Below are positions 37,273 to 45,297 of a stretch of DNA of 64,000 nt, one piece after another. Under the pieces are notes generated by a model. The model saw only the letters and a program-made list of their open reading frames with translations, did no database searches and was not told the origin of the DNA. The stretch comes from Leptospira sp. B5-022 (GTDB lineage Bacteria; Spirochaetota; Leptospiria; Leptospirales; Leptospiraceae): NCBI RefSeq assembly GCF_000347035.1, contig NZ_ANIJ01000025.1, forward strand, positions 1-64,000, read 5' to 3'. Within the stretch, counting starts at the first letter, position 1; each line of letters begins with the position of its first letter. Position numbers and translations under genes: made by a program.

Positions 37273-38571
37273 ATGGGAAGCTCTAACATAAGAATTTACT
37301 TATTCATCCTTTTATTAGCTTTGCCCATGGCCGCACTGCTTGCAGAACATCAGACTATCTATATGAGAAACGGTCAAATCTTGCGAGGAGACGTGATCCA
37401 ACAAACCGCCACCACGATGCAGATCAAAATGGAAGACGGAAAGATCAAACAACTCAACAAGAAAGATATCCAAAGAGTTAGTTACAAAGAGCCAACCGTC
37501 CAAGAAAAGAAAGAGTCGGAAGAAAAATTAAAACAACAAACTACAGTTGTGGAAGAACCTCCTCCCCCAGCCCCTGAACCGAGCAAAAAACCGGAAATAG
37601 ACAAAACAACTAGCCCTTATACGATCGATCAAGCAGACAGAAAGGATCTAGAGATCTACTTCGGAGCAGGGATGGGTTCTTATCGTCCTCCTACTGAAAA
37701 TTATACGGGTCGTATGAGTGCAAAGATCAACACCCTAAACGGCATTCCTACTCAAGTAGACGATTCCGCCTATGAACGTGGCCTTGCTTATAGTATGGGG
37801 GCGATCTATTATTGGAAAAAATTCGGATTCGGATTAACTGCAAATCACTTCGGCGGGAAAACGTCGGAAAGAATTACTGTATATGGAGGAAATTCCTTCC
37901 TTCAGGAAAATAAAGGAACGTTTCCTGAAAAACAAAATTCTTTAAAGTTAGACATTTCTTACTTAGCCTTCAGCAATCAAAAATTTGATATAAGACCTAG
38001 TTTTGGATATTCGCAGTTTTGGGGTAAAACTGAGGATAATAACAGTACCTCTAGCGATTATTTTGCGAACTTGTTACTTTCTGTGACCAAATTTAATTAT
38101 AATTTTCTGGAGATCTTGAAAGGACCTTCGATAGGGGTAAAAACAACAATTCGTTTGGGGGAGAAATGGGAGGATAGGATCGAACTTCATTATTTATCTC
38201 TGACCGGTATTCAGTACGCGGCCGCAGTTGGAACGGCAAGCTCTATAGATGGTTCTTTTTTTGATTATTACCGATCCGATCTGATTACGACTTGGACTGC
38301 AAAAGGATTCAATTTTTCGAATAAGCTATTCTATCGCTGGACTCCTACAATTTCTTTCTGGGTAGGGATCCAATTATTCGAATGGAAGTATACGGTAAAT
38401 TCAATGGAACAAAGATTTCAAGGACTAGGAGATGCGACATCTCCACCTCCAATAGACATAGTCTTCCTCAGTAATTTTTTGATAGATGCAACCGCAAAAT
38501 CCACACCGGCTACTAATAGAGCGTCTTCTTTGGAGTTCGGAGTGATGTATAGAATGAATTTCGCACGATAG
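37273..38571 (+). CDS. Outer-membrane beta-barrel protein with N-terminal Sm-like domain
   Basis: The 432-residue product begins with a signal peptide ending near AALLAEHQ. A small beta domain follows (about 27-72: TIYMRNGQILRGDVI, MEDGKIKQLNKKDIQRV) of the kind that caps leptospiral barrel proteins, then a proline-rich linker. The C-terminal 300 residues alternate polar and aromatic residues with frequent turns and end in MYRMNFAR, as expected for a beta-barrel. The pore or ligand is unknown. The ATG was preferred to an in-frame TTG (37234), because it gives a clean signal peptide. Confidence 0.75.
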   Translation: MGSSNIRIYLFILLLALPMAALLAEHQTIYMRNGQILRGDVIQQTATTMQIKMEDGKIKQLNKKDIQRVSYKEPTVQEKKESEEKLKQQTTVVEEPPPPAPEPSKKPEIDKTTSPYTIDQADRKDLEIYFGAGMGSYRPPTENYTGRMSAKINTLNGIPTQVDDSAYERGLAYSMGAIYYWKKFGFGLTANHFGGKTSERITVYGGNSFLQENKGTFPEKQNSLKLDISYLAFSNQKFDIRPSFGYSQFWGKTEDNNSTSSDYFANLLLSVTKFNYNFLEILKGPSIGVKTTIRLGEKWEDRIELHYLSLTGIQYAAAVGTASSIDGSFFDYYRSDLITTWTAKGFNFSNKLFYRWTPTISFWVGIQLFEWKYTVNSMEQRFQGLGDATSPPPIDIVFLSNFLIDATAKSTPATNRASSLEFGVMYRMNFAR

Positions 38572-38577
38572 CTAAGA

Positions 38578-39240
38578 TTACTTCTTTTCCAACGCCCTTC
38601 GAATAAAAGACATCATTCCTTTTACGACCTTCTCATCGTTATCGAAATCTTTTCCCAAATATACTTTCATTCTTTCGCGATAATACTCGGTTGCATAAGA
38701 AAATTGGAGTATCATAAAAAGATTATCAATGCAAAAGGCGAAAATTTTCTCGTCTACCTCTTTCCCGATAGATCCGGACTTTTTCGCATCCGCCAATAAA
38801 GAAGTATAAACTTTAGCGGAAACACTTTCCATATCCGAGGAAAGTCCTCGGATCAATTCGGAATTCCCTTCGGCAGTGATCTCATTGTATAAACGAATGA
38901 TATCTCTATTCTCTCTGGAATGTTTTTGGATAATTCTTAATATTCTTTCTATCTTACCGAAAAGGTCGCTATCTTCGCTAAGGACTTCTTCCAAGGTTTT
39001 TTCCAGCTGATGTATCCCGTAACCTACAGCTGTAAGAAAAAAATCCTCTTTTGTATCGAAGTATTTGTACAAAGAGCCAACGGAGATACCGGCCTTCTTT
39101 GCGATAATATTCGTGTTCGCATTATTGAACCCTCGGTTCGCAAATTCTGCAATCGCTACGGAAAGTATCCTGGTCCTTTTTTCTTCCGGGATCTTATCAA
39201 AAGTATCCCTATTGTATTTTGATGAGATAAATTCGGTCAC
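38578..39240 (-). CDS. TetR/AcrR family transcriptional repressor
   Basis: The 220-residue regulator has an N-terminal TetR helix-turn-helix (about 20-70: ILSVAIAEFANRGFNN, then NIIAKKAGISVGSLYKYF) and a helical ligand-binding C-terminal domain. It is divergent from the aminotransferase-aldolase operon. The 34-bp perfect palindrome between them (39328-39361) is the likely operator for both. The start is GTG, with GGGAAG 4 nt upstream. The ligand is unknown and might be a metabolite of the operon. Confidence 0.9.
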   Translation of the reverse strand: MTEFISSKYNRDTFDKIPEEKRTRILSVAIAEFANRGFNNANTNIIAKKAGISVGSLYKYFDTKEDFFLTAVGYGIHQLEKTLEEVLSEDSDLFGKIERILRIIQKHSRENRDIIRLYNEITAEGNSELIRGLSSDMESVSAKVYTSLLADAKKSGSIGKEVDEKIFAFCIDNLFMILQFSYATEYYRERMKVYLGKDFDNDEKVVKGMMSFIRRALEKK

Positions 39241-39327
39241 TGTACTTCCCTATATTTACTACCTAAGCGGTTCTTAAGCTCCGGAATACGGAAAAAATCC
39301 TCGAAAGCTTCTTTTCTGTATTTTCTA

Positions 39328-39361
39328 GTTGACAGTGAGTGAGTATTCACTCACTGTCAAC
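39328..39361. promoter_or_regulatory. 34-bp perfect operator palindrome for the TetR regulator
   Basis: Arms of 15 bp (GTTGACAGTGAGTGA at 39328-39342 and its complement at 39347-39361) flank a 4-bp spacer GTAT. The centre reads GAGTGAGTATTCACTC, a common TetR-family operator form. TTGACA is present in each arm on opposite strands, so the two divergent promoters may share it. The palindrome lies 29 nt before the aminotransferase ATG and 87 nt before the repressor start. Confidence 0.85.
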
Positions 39362-39390
39362 CTATATTCCGCAAAAAAAGGAAAAAGGAT

Positions 39391-40857
39391 ATGTCTACCG
39401 GCTTCGCAATTTCTCAATACCCAGACGTAAAGGGGGTTTATAAACAACTTCATGACCTGATTCGCCAGCCAATTCGCTCCATTAAGAAGAATGAAATGGA
39501 GAAATACCTTCAGGAATATTTCGAAAAAAAATGCTCAAAGTCCAAGACCATGATCGCGGAAGCGTCGGAGTATATCCCCGGCGGCGTGCAGCATAATCTT
39601 GCTTTCAACTACCCCTTCCCTCTTGTTTTTACTAAAGCTTCCGGAGCACATTTATACGACTTGGACGGGAACAAATACATAGACTTCCTACAAGCCGGCG
39701 GTCCTACCGTGTTAGGAAGTAATCCAACGAATATTCGCAAAAAAGTGGTACAACTTCTAGAAACCACAGGACCTGTGACCGGCTTATTCCATGAATACGA
39801 GTTAAGACTTGCGGAGAAGATCGTGGAGCACATGCCTTCTGTGCAGATGTTCCGTATGTTAGGATCTGGAACGGAGGCTTGTATGGCATCTATCCGTGTC
39901 GCTAGACTTGCCACTAAAAAGAAAAATATCGTGAAGATGGGAGGCGCGTATCACGGTTGGAGTGATCAGCTTGCTTACGGACTCCGTCTTCCGGGTACCA
40001 GACATTTTGAATCGCACGGAATTCCGAAACATGTTTTCAAATATACCCAAGAATTCTATCCGAACGACCTAAACGCATTGGAAAGAACCTTAAAAAGAAA
40101 CCGCTGGAGAGGTGGTACTGCTGCAGTTATCCTGGAGCCGATCGGACCGGAAAGTGGAACTCGCCCTATAGATATGGACTTCAATAAAGGAGTCAGGGAA
40201 CTTTGCGACAAATATGGAGCATTACTAATTTTTGATGAAGTTGTTACCGCATTCCGTATCGGTCTAAGCGGGGCGCAAGGTTACTACGGAGTTACTCCCG
40301 ATCTAACCGTATTCGGTAAAGTGGTAGCCGGTGGTTATCCTTCCGCAGGAGGATTAGGTGGGAAGAAGGAATACATGAAGTATCTTTCTGCAGGACTCCA
40401 AACCGGTGTCAAAAAGGCTTTGATCGGCGGAACTATGGCAGCGAACCCTCTCAGCTCTGCTGCAGGTTATTATACTCTTTTAGAAATCGAAAAACAAAAG
40501 GCCTGTGAAAAAGCAGGAAGAGCGGGAGATAGGATCACTGCAGGTTTACAAAAACTAATTAAGAAGTATAATCTACCTTTCGTAGCATTCAATCAAGGTT
40601 CTATCTGCCACTTGGAAACCGTCGGAACCATGCTTTTAGAGATCGATATCAAAAAATTCTGGAAGATCAAATCCACGATCAAAGAAGCTCACACTCGCAA
40701 AAAAGCGATGGAAGAAATGGGAGCGGCTTACATGGCGGAAGGTATCGTTACTTTAGCAGGAAGCCGATTGTATACGAGCGCAGCCGACACGGACGCGGTC
40801 ATCGACGACGCTTTAAAAAGATTCGAAAGAGTTTTCCAAAAAGTCGAAGGTGTATAA
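39391..40857 (+). CDS. Class III aminotransferase, glutamate-1-semialdehyde aminomutase-like
   Basis: This 488-residue PLP enzyme has the cofactor residues visible: GSGTEACMASIRVAR (phosphate loop), GAYHGWSD, the aspartate in LLIFDEVVTAFR (D282) and the Schiff-base lysine in VFGKVVAGGYP (K310). Motifs resemble HemL, but a 50-residue N-terminal extension and the genetic context argue against haem synthesis. The C-terminus is also longer. AAGGA precedes the ATG. It is first in a TetR-controlled operon with two aldolase-family genes, which suggests an amino-sugar or amino-keto substrate. That is inference. Confidence 0.88.
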   Translation: MSTGFAISQYPDVKGVYKQLHDLIRQPIRSIKKNEMEKYLQEYFEKKCSKSKTMIAEASEYIPGGVQHNLAFNYPFPLVFTKASGAHLYDLDGNKYIDFLQAGGPTVLGSNPTNIRKKVVQLLETTGPVTGLFHEYELRLAEKIVEHMPSVQMFRMLGSGTEACMASIRVARLATKKKNIVKMGGAYHGWSDQLAYGLRLPGTRHFESHGIPKHVFKYTQEFYPNDLNALERTLKRNRWRGGTAAVILEPIGPESGTRPIDMDFNKGVRELCDKYGALLIFDEVVTAFRIGLSGAQGYYGVTPDLTVFGKVVAGGYPSAGGLGGKKEYMKYLSAGLQTGVKKALIGGTMAANPLSSAAGYYTLLEIEKQKACEKAGRAGDRITAGLQKLIKKYNLPFVAFNQGSICHLETVGTMLLEIDIKKFWKIKSTIKEAHTRKKAMEEMGAAYMAEGIVTLAGSRLYTSAADTDAVIDDALKRFERVFQKVEGV

Positions 40858-40885
40858 CCCTAGGTCCGCTGAATAGGAGAAGAAC

Positions 40886-41542
40886 ATGGAAATAGATAAG
40901 GCCAAAAAAATCGTTCGAGATACCGGGATCCGACTTCTTAAGTCGGGTCTGATCGCAAGGACTTGGGGAAATATCAGCCAACGTATCGATGAAAATTATT
41001 TTGCGATCACTCCAACCGGCAGAACTTATGAAGATCTAACTCCTGAGGAGATCGTACAGGTAAACATCGACGACCTAACTCATATCGGAAAGATCAAACC
41101 TTCCTATGAAAAAGGACTCCACTCCGCAGCTTACAAACTCCGTTCGAACATTGGTGCAGTTATCCACACTCACCAGCTACAGGCAGCGGTGGTTGCAGCC
41201 GCTAGAAAGGATGTCCCTGTGTTAAATCCGCAGATGAAAAAGATCATCGGAGGTCCGGTGCTTTGTACCGACTATTCTCTTCCTGGAACCAAAAAATTGA
41301 TCAAGATGGCAATCCATGCATTGGATAAATCCGGAAGTAAAGCGGTACTATTAGCAAACCACGGAACCCTTTGTGTTGGAAAAGACATGGAAGATGCATT
41401 CCAAGTCGCACTCGAATTAGAACGAGTCTGCCAGCTATTTATAGAGAAAGAATTCTTAAAAGTTTCCGGTTACAAAAAAGGAGACAGGGATTCCATTCGT
41501 TCTTGGTATCTCAAAAACTACGGATTGGTAAAAACAGCATGA
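40886..41542 (+). CDS. Class II aldolase/adducin family protein, metal ligands intact
   Basis: This 218-residue zinc-dependent aldolase or epimerase/dehydratase-type fold acts on sugar phosphates or related hydroxy-keto acids. Against L-fuculose-phosphate aldolase, the expected residues are present: TWGNIS, the catalytic glutamate in PSYEKGLH (E75), the zinc histidines in IHTHQ (H94, H96) and the third in ANHGTL (H159). It starts 28 nt after the aminotransferase stop, with AGGAG ahead. Its stop overlaps the next gene as ATGA. The exact substrate is unknown. Confidence 0.88.
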   Translation: MEIDKAKKIVRDTGIRLLKSGLIARTWGNISQRIDENYFAITPTGRTYEDLTPEEIVQVNIDDLTHIGKIKPSYEKGLHSAAYKLRSNIGAVIHTHQLQAAVVAAARKDVPVLNPQMKKIIGGPVLCTDYSLPGTKKLIKMAIHALDKSGSKAVLLANHGTLCVGKDMEDAFQVALELERVCQLFIEKEFLKVSGYKKGDRDSIRSWYLKNYGLVKTA

Positions 41543-42195
41543 AAGCGCCTGATAGCCCGATGGATCTTCAAAAATTTCTGCCTCAATTAGTGAAGGAAGG
41601 AATTTTAGCGAAGAACGGATGCGCCAGTGTTAAGATCGGAAAAAGTATCTGGATCACTCCAAAAAAATCGGATCTAAATACGATCGGCAAAAAAGCGAAG
41701 AATGCGCTTCTGGAAATTCCTTTGGAAGAAAATCAGATCTTTCCGAAAGATATCCCGGACGAAGCTCCACAACATCTTTCTCTCTATTTAGCAAGACCTG
41801 AATTCAACGTTATCGTTCATTCCACTCAGGAAAACGTGATGACATGTTCGATGGCGGGAGAGACCGTTCGCCCTTTCTTGGACGATATGGCTCAAATTGT
41901 AGGGCCAAACGCAAAAGTTGTGCCTAACGCAAACGATGAAAAAGGGCTAAAAAAGATCATCTCCGCTATAGGAAGAAGGAACGCAGTGTATCTCCAAAAC
42001 GCCGGAGCTCTATGCGCCCATAAAAGTTTGGATGATGTGCATGCTGTATGTATGGTTCTGGAAAAAGCAAGTAAAGCTTTCGTAGAATCTCGTATTTTAG
42101 GGGGTGGAAAACCTGTGCCTTGGTTGGAAGCGGAAGCAATCCGATTTGTATATCAAAGAAAATACTCGAAACAAGCGGAGAAAAACCGAGGATAG
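41539..42195 (+). CDS. Class II aldolase-like protein lacking two metal ligands
   Basis: This 218-residue paralogue of the preceding protein has the same length and layout. The catalytic glutamate (E75) and the first zinc histidine (H94 in IVHSTQ) remain, but the second is threonine (T96) and the third is alanine (A155 in QNAGALC). Zinc binding is therefore unlikely, and it may be a structural or regulatory subunit of a hetero-oligomer with the first copy. The start is the ATG overlapping the upstream stop; the longer open frame to 41371 lies within the first gene. It ends the operon. Confidence 0.85.
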   Translation: MKAPDSPMDLQKFLPQLVKEGILAKNGCASVKIGKSIWITPKKSDLNTIGKKAKNALLEIPLEENQIFPKDIPDEAPQHLSLYLARPEFNVIVHSTQENVMTCSMAGETVRPFLDDMAQIVGPNAKVVPNANDEKGLKKIISAIGRRNAVYLQNAGALCAHKSLDDVHAVCMVLEKASKAFVESRILGGGKPVPWLEAEAIRFVYQRKYSKQAEKNRG

Positions 42196-42250
42196 AAAGC
42201 TCTTTTGTGGACTCGCGCTAAGAGCAATCTACAGTAGGTTTGGTTTAGCT

Positions 42251-42389
42251 TGCGGGCGGCCCCGCCCTATTTGGGTGGGGGCCGGAGCGTAGCGGTGGAG
42301 AAATTTACACTCCGCATCTCCCCTATCATAAAACTCGATCTTCCGCAACTAAAATTTGCCATTCTAAGTTTGTTGGAATTCCAACAAAC
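42251..42389. repeat. Palindrome-bounded intergenic repeat element, copy B
   Basis: This is a second copy of the element at 15113-15260. It has a G/C-rich stem (CCCCGCCCTATTTGGG type), ATCATAAAACT at 42325, and ends in a perfect 22-bp palindrome (42368-42389; arms GTTTGTTGGAA and its complement). Spacing from ATCATAAAACT to the end is 64 nt, compared with 62 nt in copy A. The left palindrome seen in copy A is degenerate here. No gene is seen in it. Confidence 0.6.
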
Positions 42390-42984
42390 GAAACCAAAAA
42401 TTATTCTTTTCAAGCAGATCCAATTCTTCTGCAAACTCGTTCTTTAAAAATCCGTTCGTCTTAATAGAGTCTTTAACCGCTTGTTTACCTCTTCCAAAAT
42501 TGTATTCTTCATTGCATAGTGACCGATTAAAAATTTAGATAATACCTAAAGAATACCTAGCAGAAAGGATTCTTTACAAATTCTTCTTTCCGTTATTTTT
42601 CATTTAGTATTCACAACATGCAACACGGGATCTATCGACTATCTTGAATTTGTAACCGCCTCAAAGAGGAAATTTTCGCATACGATCTCAGTCGATTAAT
42701 CATTCGGAGAGACTTTTTCTAAGTGTATATTTTTTTCTACACTTGGCGCATGACCCTTCAGATCAAACAATCCGAATGTCGGTCTTAAAATCATTATTCT
42801 GATACATGAAGGTTGACTAATCTAACGAATTTTCACTCGTATTTTCTTTTTATTCTTATTAAGTGAAATATAAGTATCCGCAGATTTCCTTAATTATAAA
42901 ACAATTTCAAAAAACTTAATTTTAACATAGTTATTTAGTAAGAGGAAAAATATGCAAAGTCTATAAATTTCCATATTATCAAAT
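42390..42984. other. AT-rich non-coding region upstream of the GH5 gene
   Basis: No credible gene is seen over about 600 nt. A 7-bp inverted repeat AAGTGTA/TACACTT lies at 42721-42744. Near the right end AGAGGAAAAAT precedes a four-codon ORF (ATG-CAA-AGT-CTA-TAA, 42952-42966), and a 14-codon ORF (42985-43029) ends in ATGA, overlapping the chosen GH5 start. These may be leader peptides or chance. Confidence 0.45.
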
Positions 42985-43025
42985 ATGACTTGGAGATCTG
43001 GAAGGCATTACTATCTTGTTTGCTC

Positions 43026-45098
43026 ATGAAGAGAATACGAAAATACATAATTTGCCTCGGTGCTATCAGCATTTTTGCCTGCACTCCGGAAAAAAACATC
43101 TCTCCGGAGTTACTCGGATTACTTGGGAATCAACCTAATCCGAATTCCGGATCCGAATATTCCGTTTTGGAATCAAATACGAACGTTTTCGCTAACCATA
43201 ATCTGGACTATATAAACAACGAATTAGAGCGGAAGATCTTAGTTGGAGATAAAACTTATAATGGAACCGTTGATAAAATTTTCCTAGACGGTTTCGGAAG
43301 AGAAGTATCCTTCCGAGGATTTAATATTTCTGGAAATGTAAAACTTGCTCAACACGGATTTAAACCGTTTGCTAACGATTCGGATGCGGAAACTGCTTTT
43401 AACCGATTAGGCAAGACAACCGGGGCCAATATGATCCGTTTCACGATCGCGTGGGAAGGAACACATCCTTCCGTAAATACGATCAATTATCCATATTTGG
43501 ACTCAATCATTTCTCAAATGAGAAAAGCGATCTCTAAAAGGATGTATATTCTTTTGGATTACCACCAAGATCTTTACTCAAGACACCTTTTTAATAAAAA
43601 TTCATGGCATACCGGAAACGGAGCACCTTCCTGGATTATTTCCGGAAGTTCTTATCCTTCCGAATATTGCGGCATTATATGCGCTAACTGGAGCCAGAAT
43701 AATCTTACAAACGAGGCAGTCCGTAGAGGTTTCCGTAACTTCTGGAATAATGCATCCATTTCAACTTCTTCCGGTACAAGATACGTTCAAACCGAGTATC
43801 TCTGGCAAATAGGAAAGACGGCGGCCTATATTAAAGAGAAATTGAGTCCCGAAGAATTCGATTATATAGTCGGATTAGATCCGTTTAATGAGCCTGTCGA
43901 CGGAGGAATGGAGGGTTTAAGTCCAGCTCAATGGGATAATCAAAAACTCTGGCCTTTTTATAGAAAGGTAAGGGAAACACTTACCCAAAATGGATGGCAG
44001 AATAAACTGGTATTCGCAGAACCTTTGGTATTTTGGAACACCAACGTAGGCATAGTAGCTCCGGCAACCGGAGGTGGACATTTAACAACCCTTCCAGGAG
44101 AAGGATTCGCATTTAACTCTCACTTTTACGATGCAGGAAGAATGGGAACGGATCTGACCGGGATAGACAATGCCACGTATTTCAAATACCTGGATGAGAT
44201 CCGAAAAGAAGCTAGATTCTTGAATATTCCATCTTTCTTAAGTGAATTCGGAATGTGGTTAAAAGGTGTAGGTGCAAAAGACACTCCTAGAATGATCAAT
44301 GCAGTCTACCAAGCGATGGAAATTTCCGACAAAGCCCAAAATACTAAAACTAGATTCGCGGACTTCTACAATCCGATCGTATCAGGAACCCAATGGCATT
44401 GGGATTATTATTACGATAAACATCATGAGTATATGAACGGAAACAGTTCTAAATTGATCACCACTAAAGACGCTTGGAATAACGAAGACTTCTCCGTGGT
44501 CGGAAATTATGGAACAACTTTCAATATGGATTACCATGTGGTCCAAAGAGCTTATGTAAGAAAACTCCAAGGTAGAGTGATAAGCTCTCATTATAATGCC
44601 ATCGGCTACGATACATGGAATAATGTATTCGCCTGGGCCGCGATCAAAACCGTCCAAAACGGAACAAAATATTTCGGAGATAAAAGGTTCATCTTAGTCG
44701 TTTGGAAAGGAAGGAATTCCGATGCTCCTACGGAAATTTATCTGCCTCCGCATTTTAATAAAAACGACGTCGTTCTAATAACGGAAAAACGAATCTACAA
44801 CAAGCAGATCCCGGGAGCCCTAGTACAAGAATCGAACGAAGCGATCTTAACGGACGACAGAAGTAGAGAAAACGGATCCGGAAATCTAGCATTAGTTTGG
44901 GATGATGTCGATCCGGAAGAAGATCCTAACGAGACCATACATTATGCACTTTTGGTGGATGGATTAGGCTCTACGTTCAATATCCAGACGTTGCAAACTC
45001 TGCAAGCAGGCCTGAATATTCGACTCCAAAACGAAAAGAAAAGTCCTATCTACTTTACGGGCAAAATGACTTACGGCGGTTATCCTGCCGAACAGTAA
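43026..45098 (+). CDS. Glycoside hydrolase family 5-type lipoprotein (cellulase / endoglycoceramidase-like)
   Basis: This 690-residue putative envelope-anchored glycosidase has a signal ending SIFAC (about C19). A TIM-barrel catalytic part follows: FRGFNISGN, MIRFTIAWEG, ILLDYHQDLYS, the acid/base glutamate in LDPFNEPVDGG, and the nucleophile in FLSEFGMWL. The YHQDLYS and DPFNEP spacing resembles endoglycoceramidase-type GH5 enzymes. A C-terminal beta domain (about 540-690) may bind glycan. Substrate is not settled: host or environmental glycolipid or beta-glucan are both possible. It is isolated after an AT-rich spacer. An in-frame TTG at 42990 is an alternative start. Confidence 0.83.
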   Translation: MKRIRKYIICLGAISIFACTPEKNISPELLGLLGNQPNPNSGSEYSVLESNTNVFANHNLDYINNELERKILVGDKTYNGTVDKIFLDGFGREVSFRGFNISGNVKLAQHGFKPFANDSDAETAFNRLGKTTGANMIRFTIAWEGTHPSVNTINYPYLDSIISQMRKAISKRMYILLDYHQDLYSRHLFNKNSWHTGNGAPSWIISGSSYPSEYCGIICANWSQNNLTNEAVRRGFRNFWNNASISTSSGTRYVQTEYLWQIGKTAAYIKEKLSPEEFDYIVGLDPFNEPVDGGMEGLSPAQWDNQKLWPFYRKVRETLTQNGWQNKLVFAEPLVFWNTNVGIVAPATGGGHLTTLPGEGFAFNSHFYDAGRMGTDLTGIDNATYFKYLDEIRKEARFLNIPSFLSEFGMWLKGVGAKDTPRMINAVYQAMEISDKAQNTKTRFADFYNPIVSGTQWHWDYYYDKHHEYMNGNSSKLITTKDAWNNEDFSVVGNYGTTFNMDYHVVQRAYVRKLQGRVISSHYNAIGYDTWNNVFAWAAIKTVQNGTKYFGDKRFILVVWKGRNSDAPTEIYLPPHFNKNDVVLITEKRIYNKQIPGALVQESNEAILTDDRSRENGSGNLALVWDDVDPEEDPNETIHYALLVDGLGSTFNIQTLQTLQAGLNIRLQNEKKSPIYFTGKMTYGGYPAEQ

Positions 45099-45297
45099 AA
45101 GAAAGTTTTAAATTGCGAGTTTGTTTTTAAAGGAGCCACTTACTTTTCTCTTATTTTTTTCGTCTTACGTATTTGGAAGCAGGATTATATTTTTACAAGT
45201 ATTCTACATTCTATAAAAAATTTGTAGATGATACCTTCTAAAATATATTCACTAATCCAAATACAAGAGGCGATTTCCAAAAAGAGGCCGATTAGGG

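Noticed and set aside
39391..40857. Naming the aminotransferase hemL
   Set aside because: PLP motifs are similar, but the N-terminal extension and operon with aldolases make a haem role doubtful.
41371..41538. Upstream extension of the second aldolase frame
   Set aside because: It lies inside the first aldolase gene in another frame. The ATGA overlap at 41539 gives a start matching the paralogue's length.
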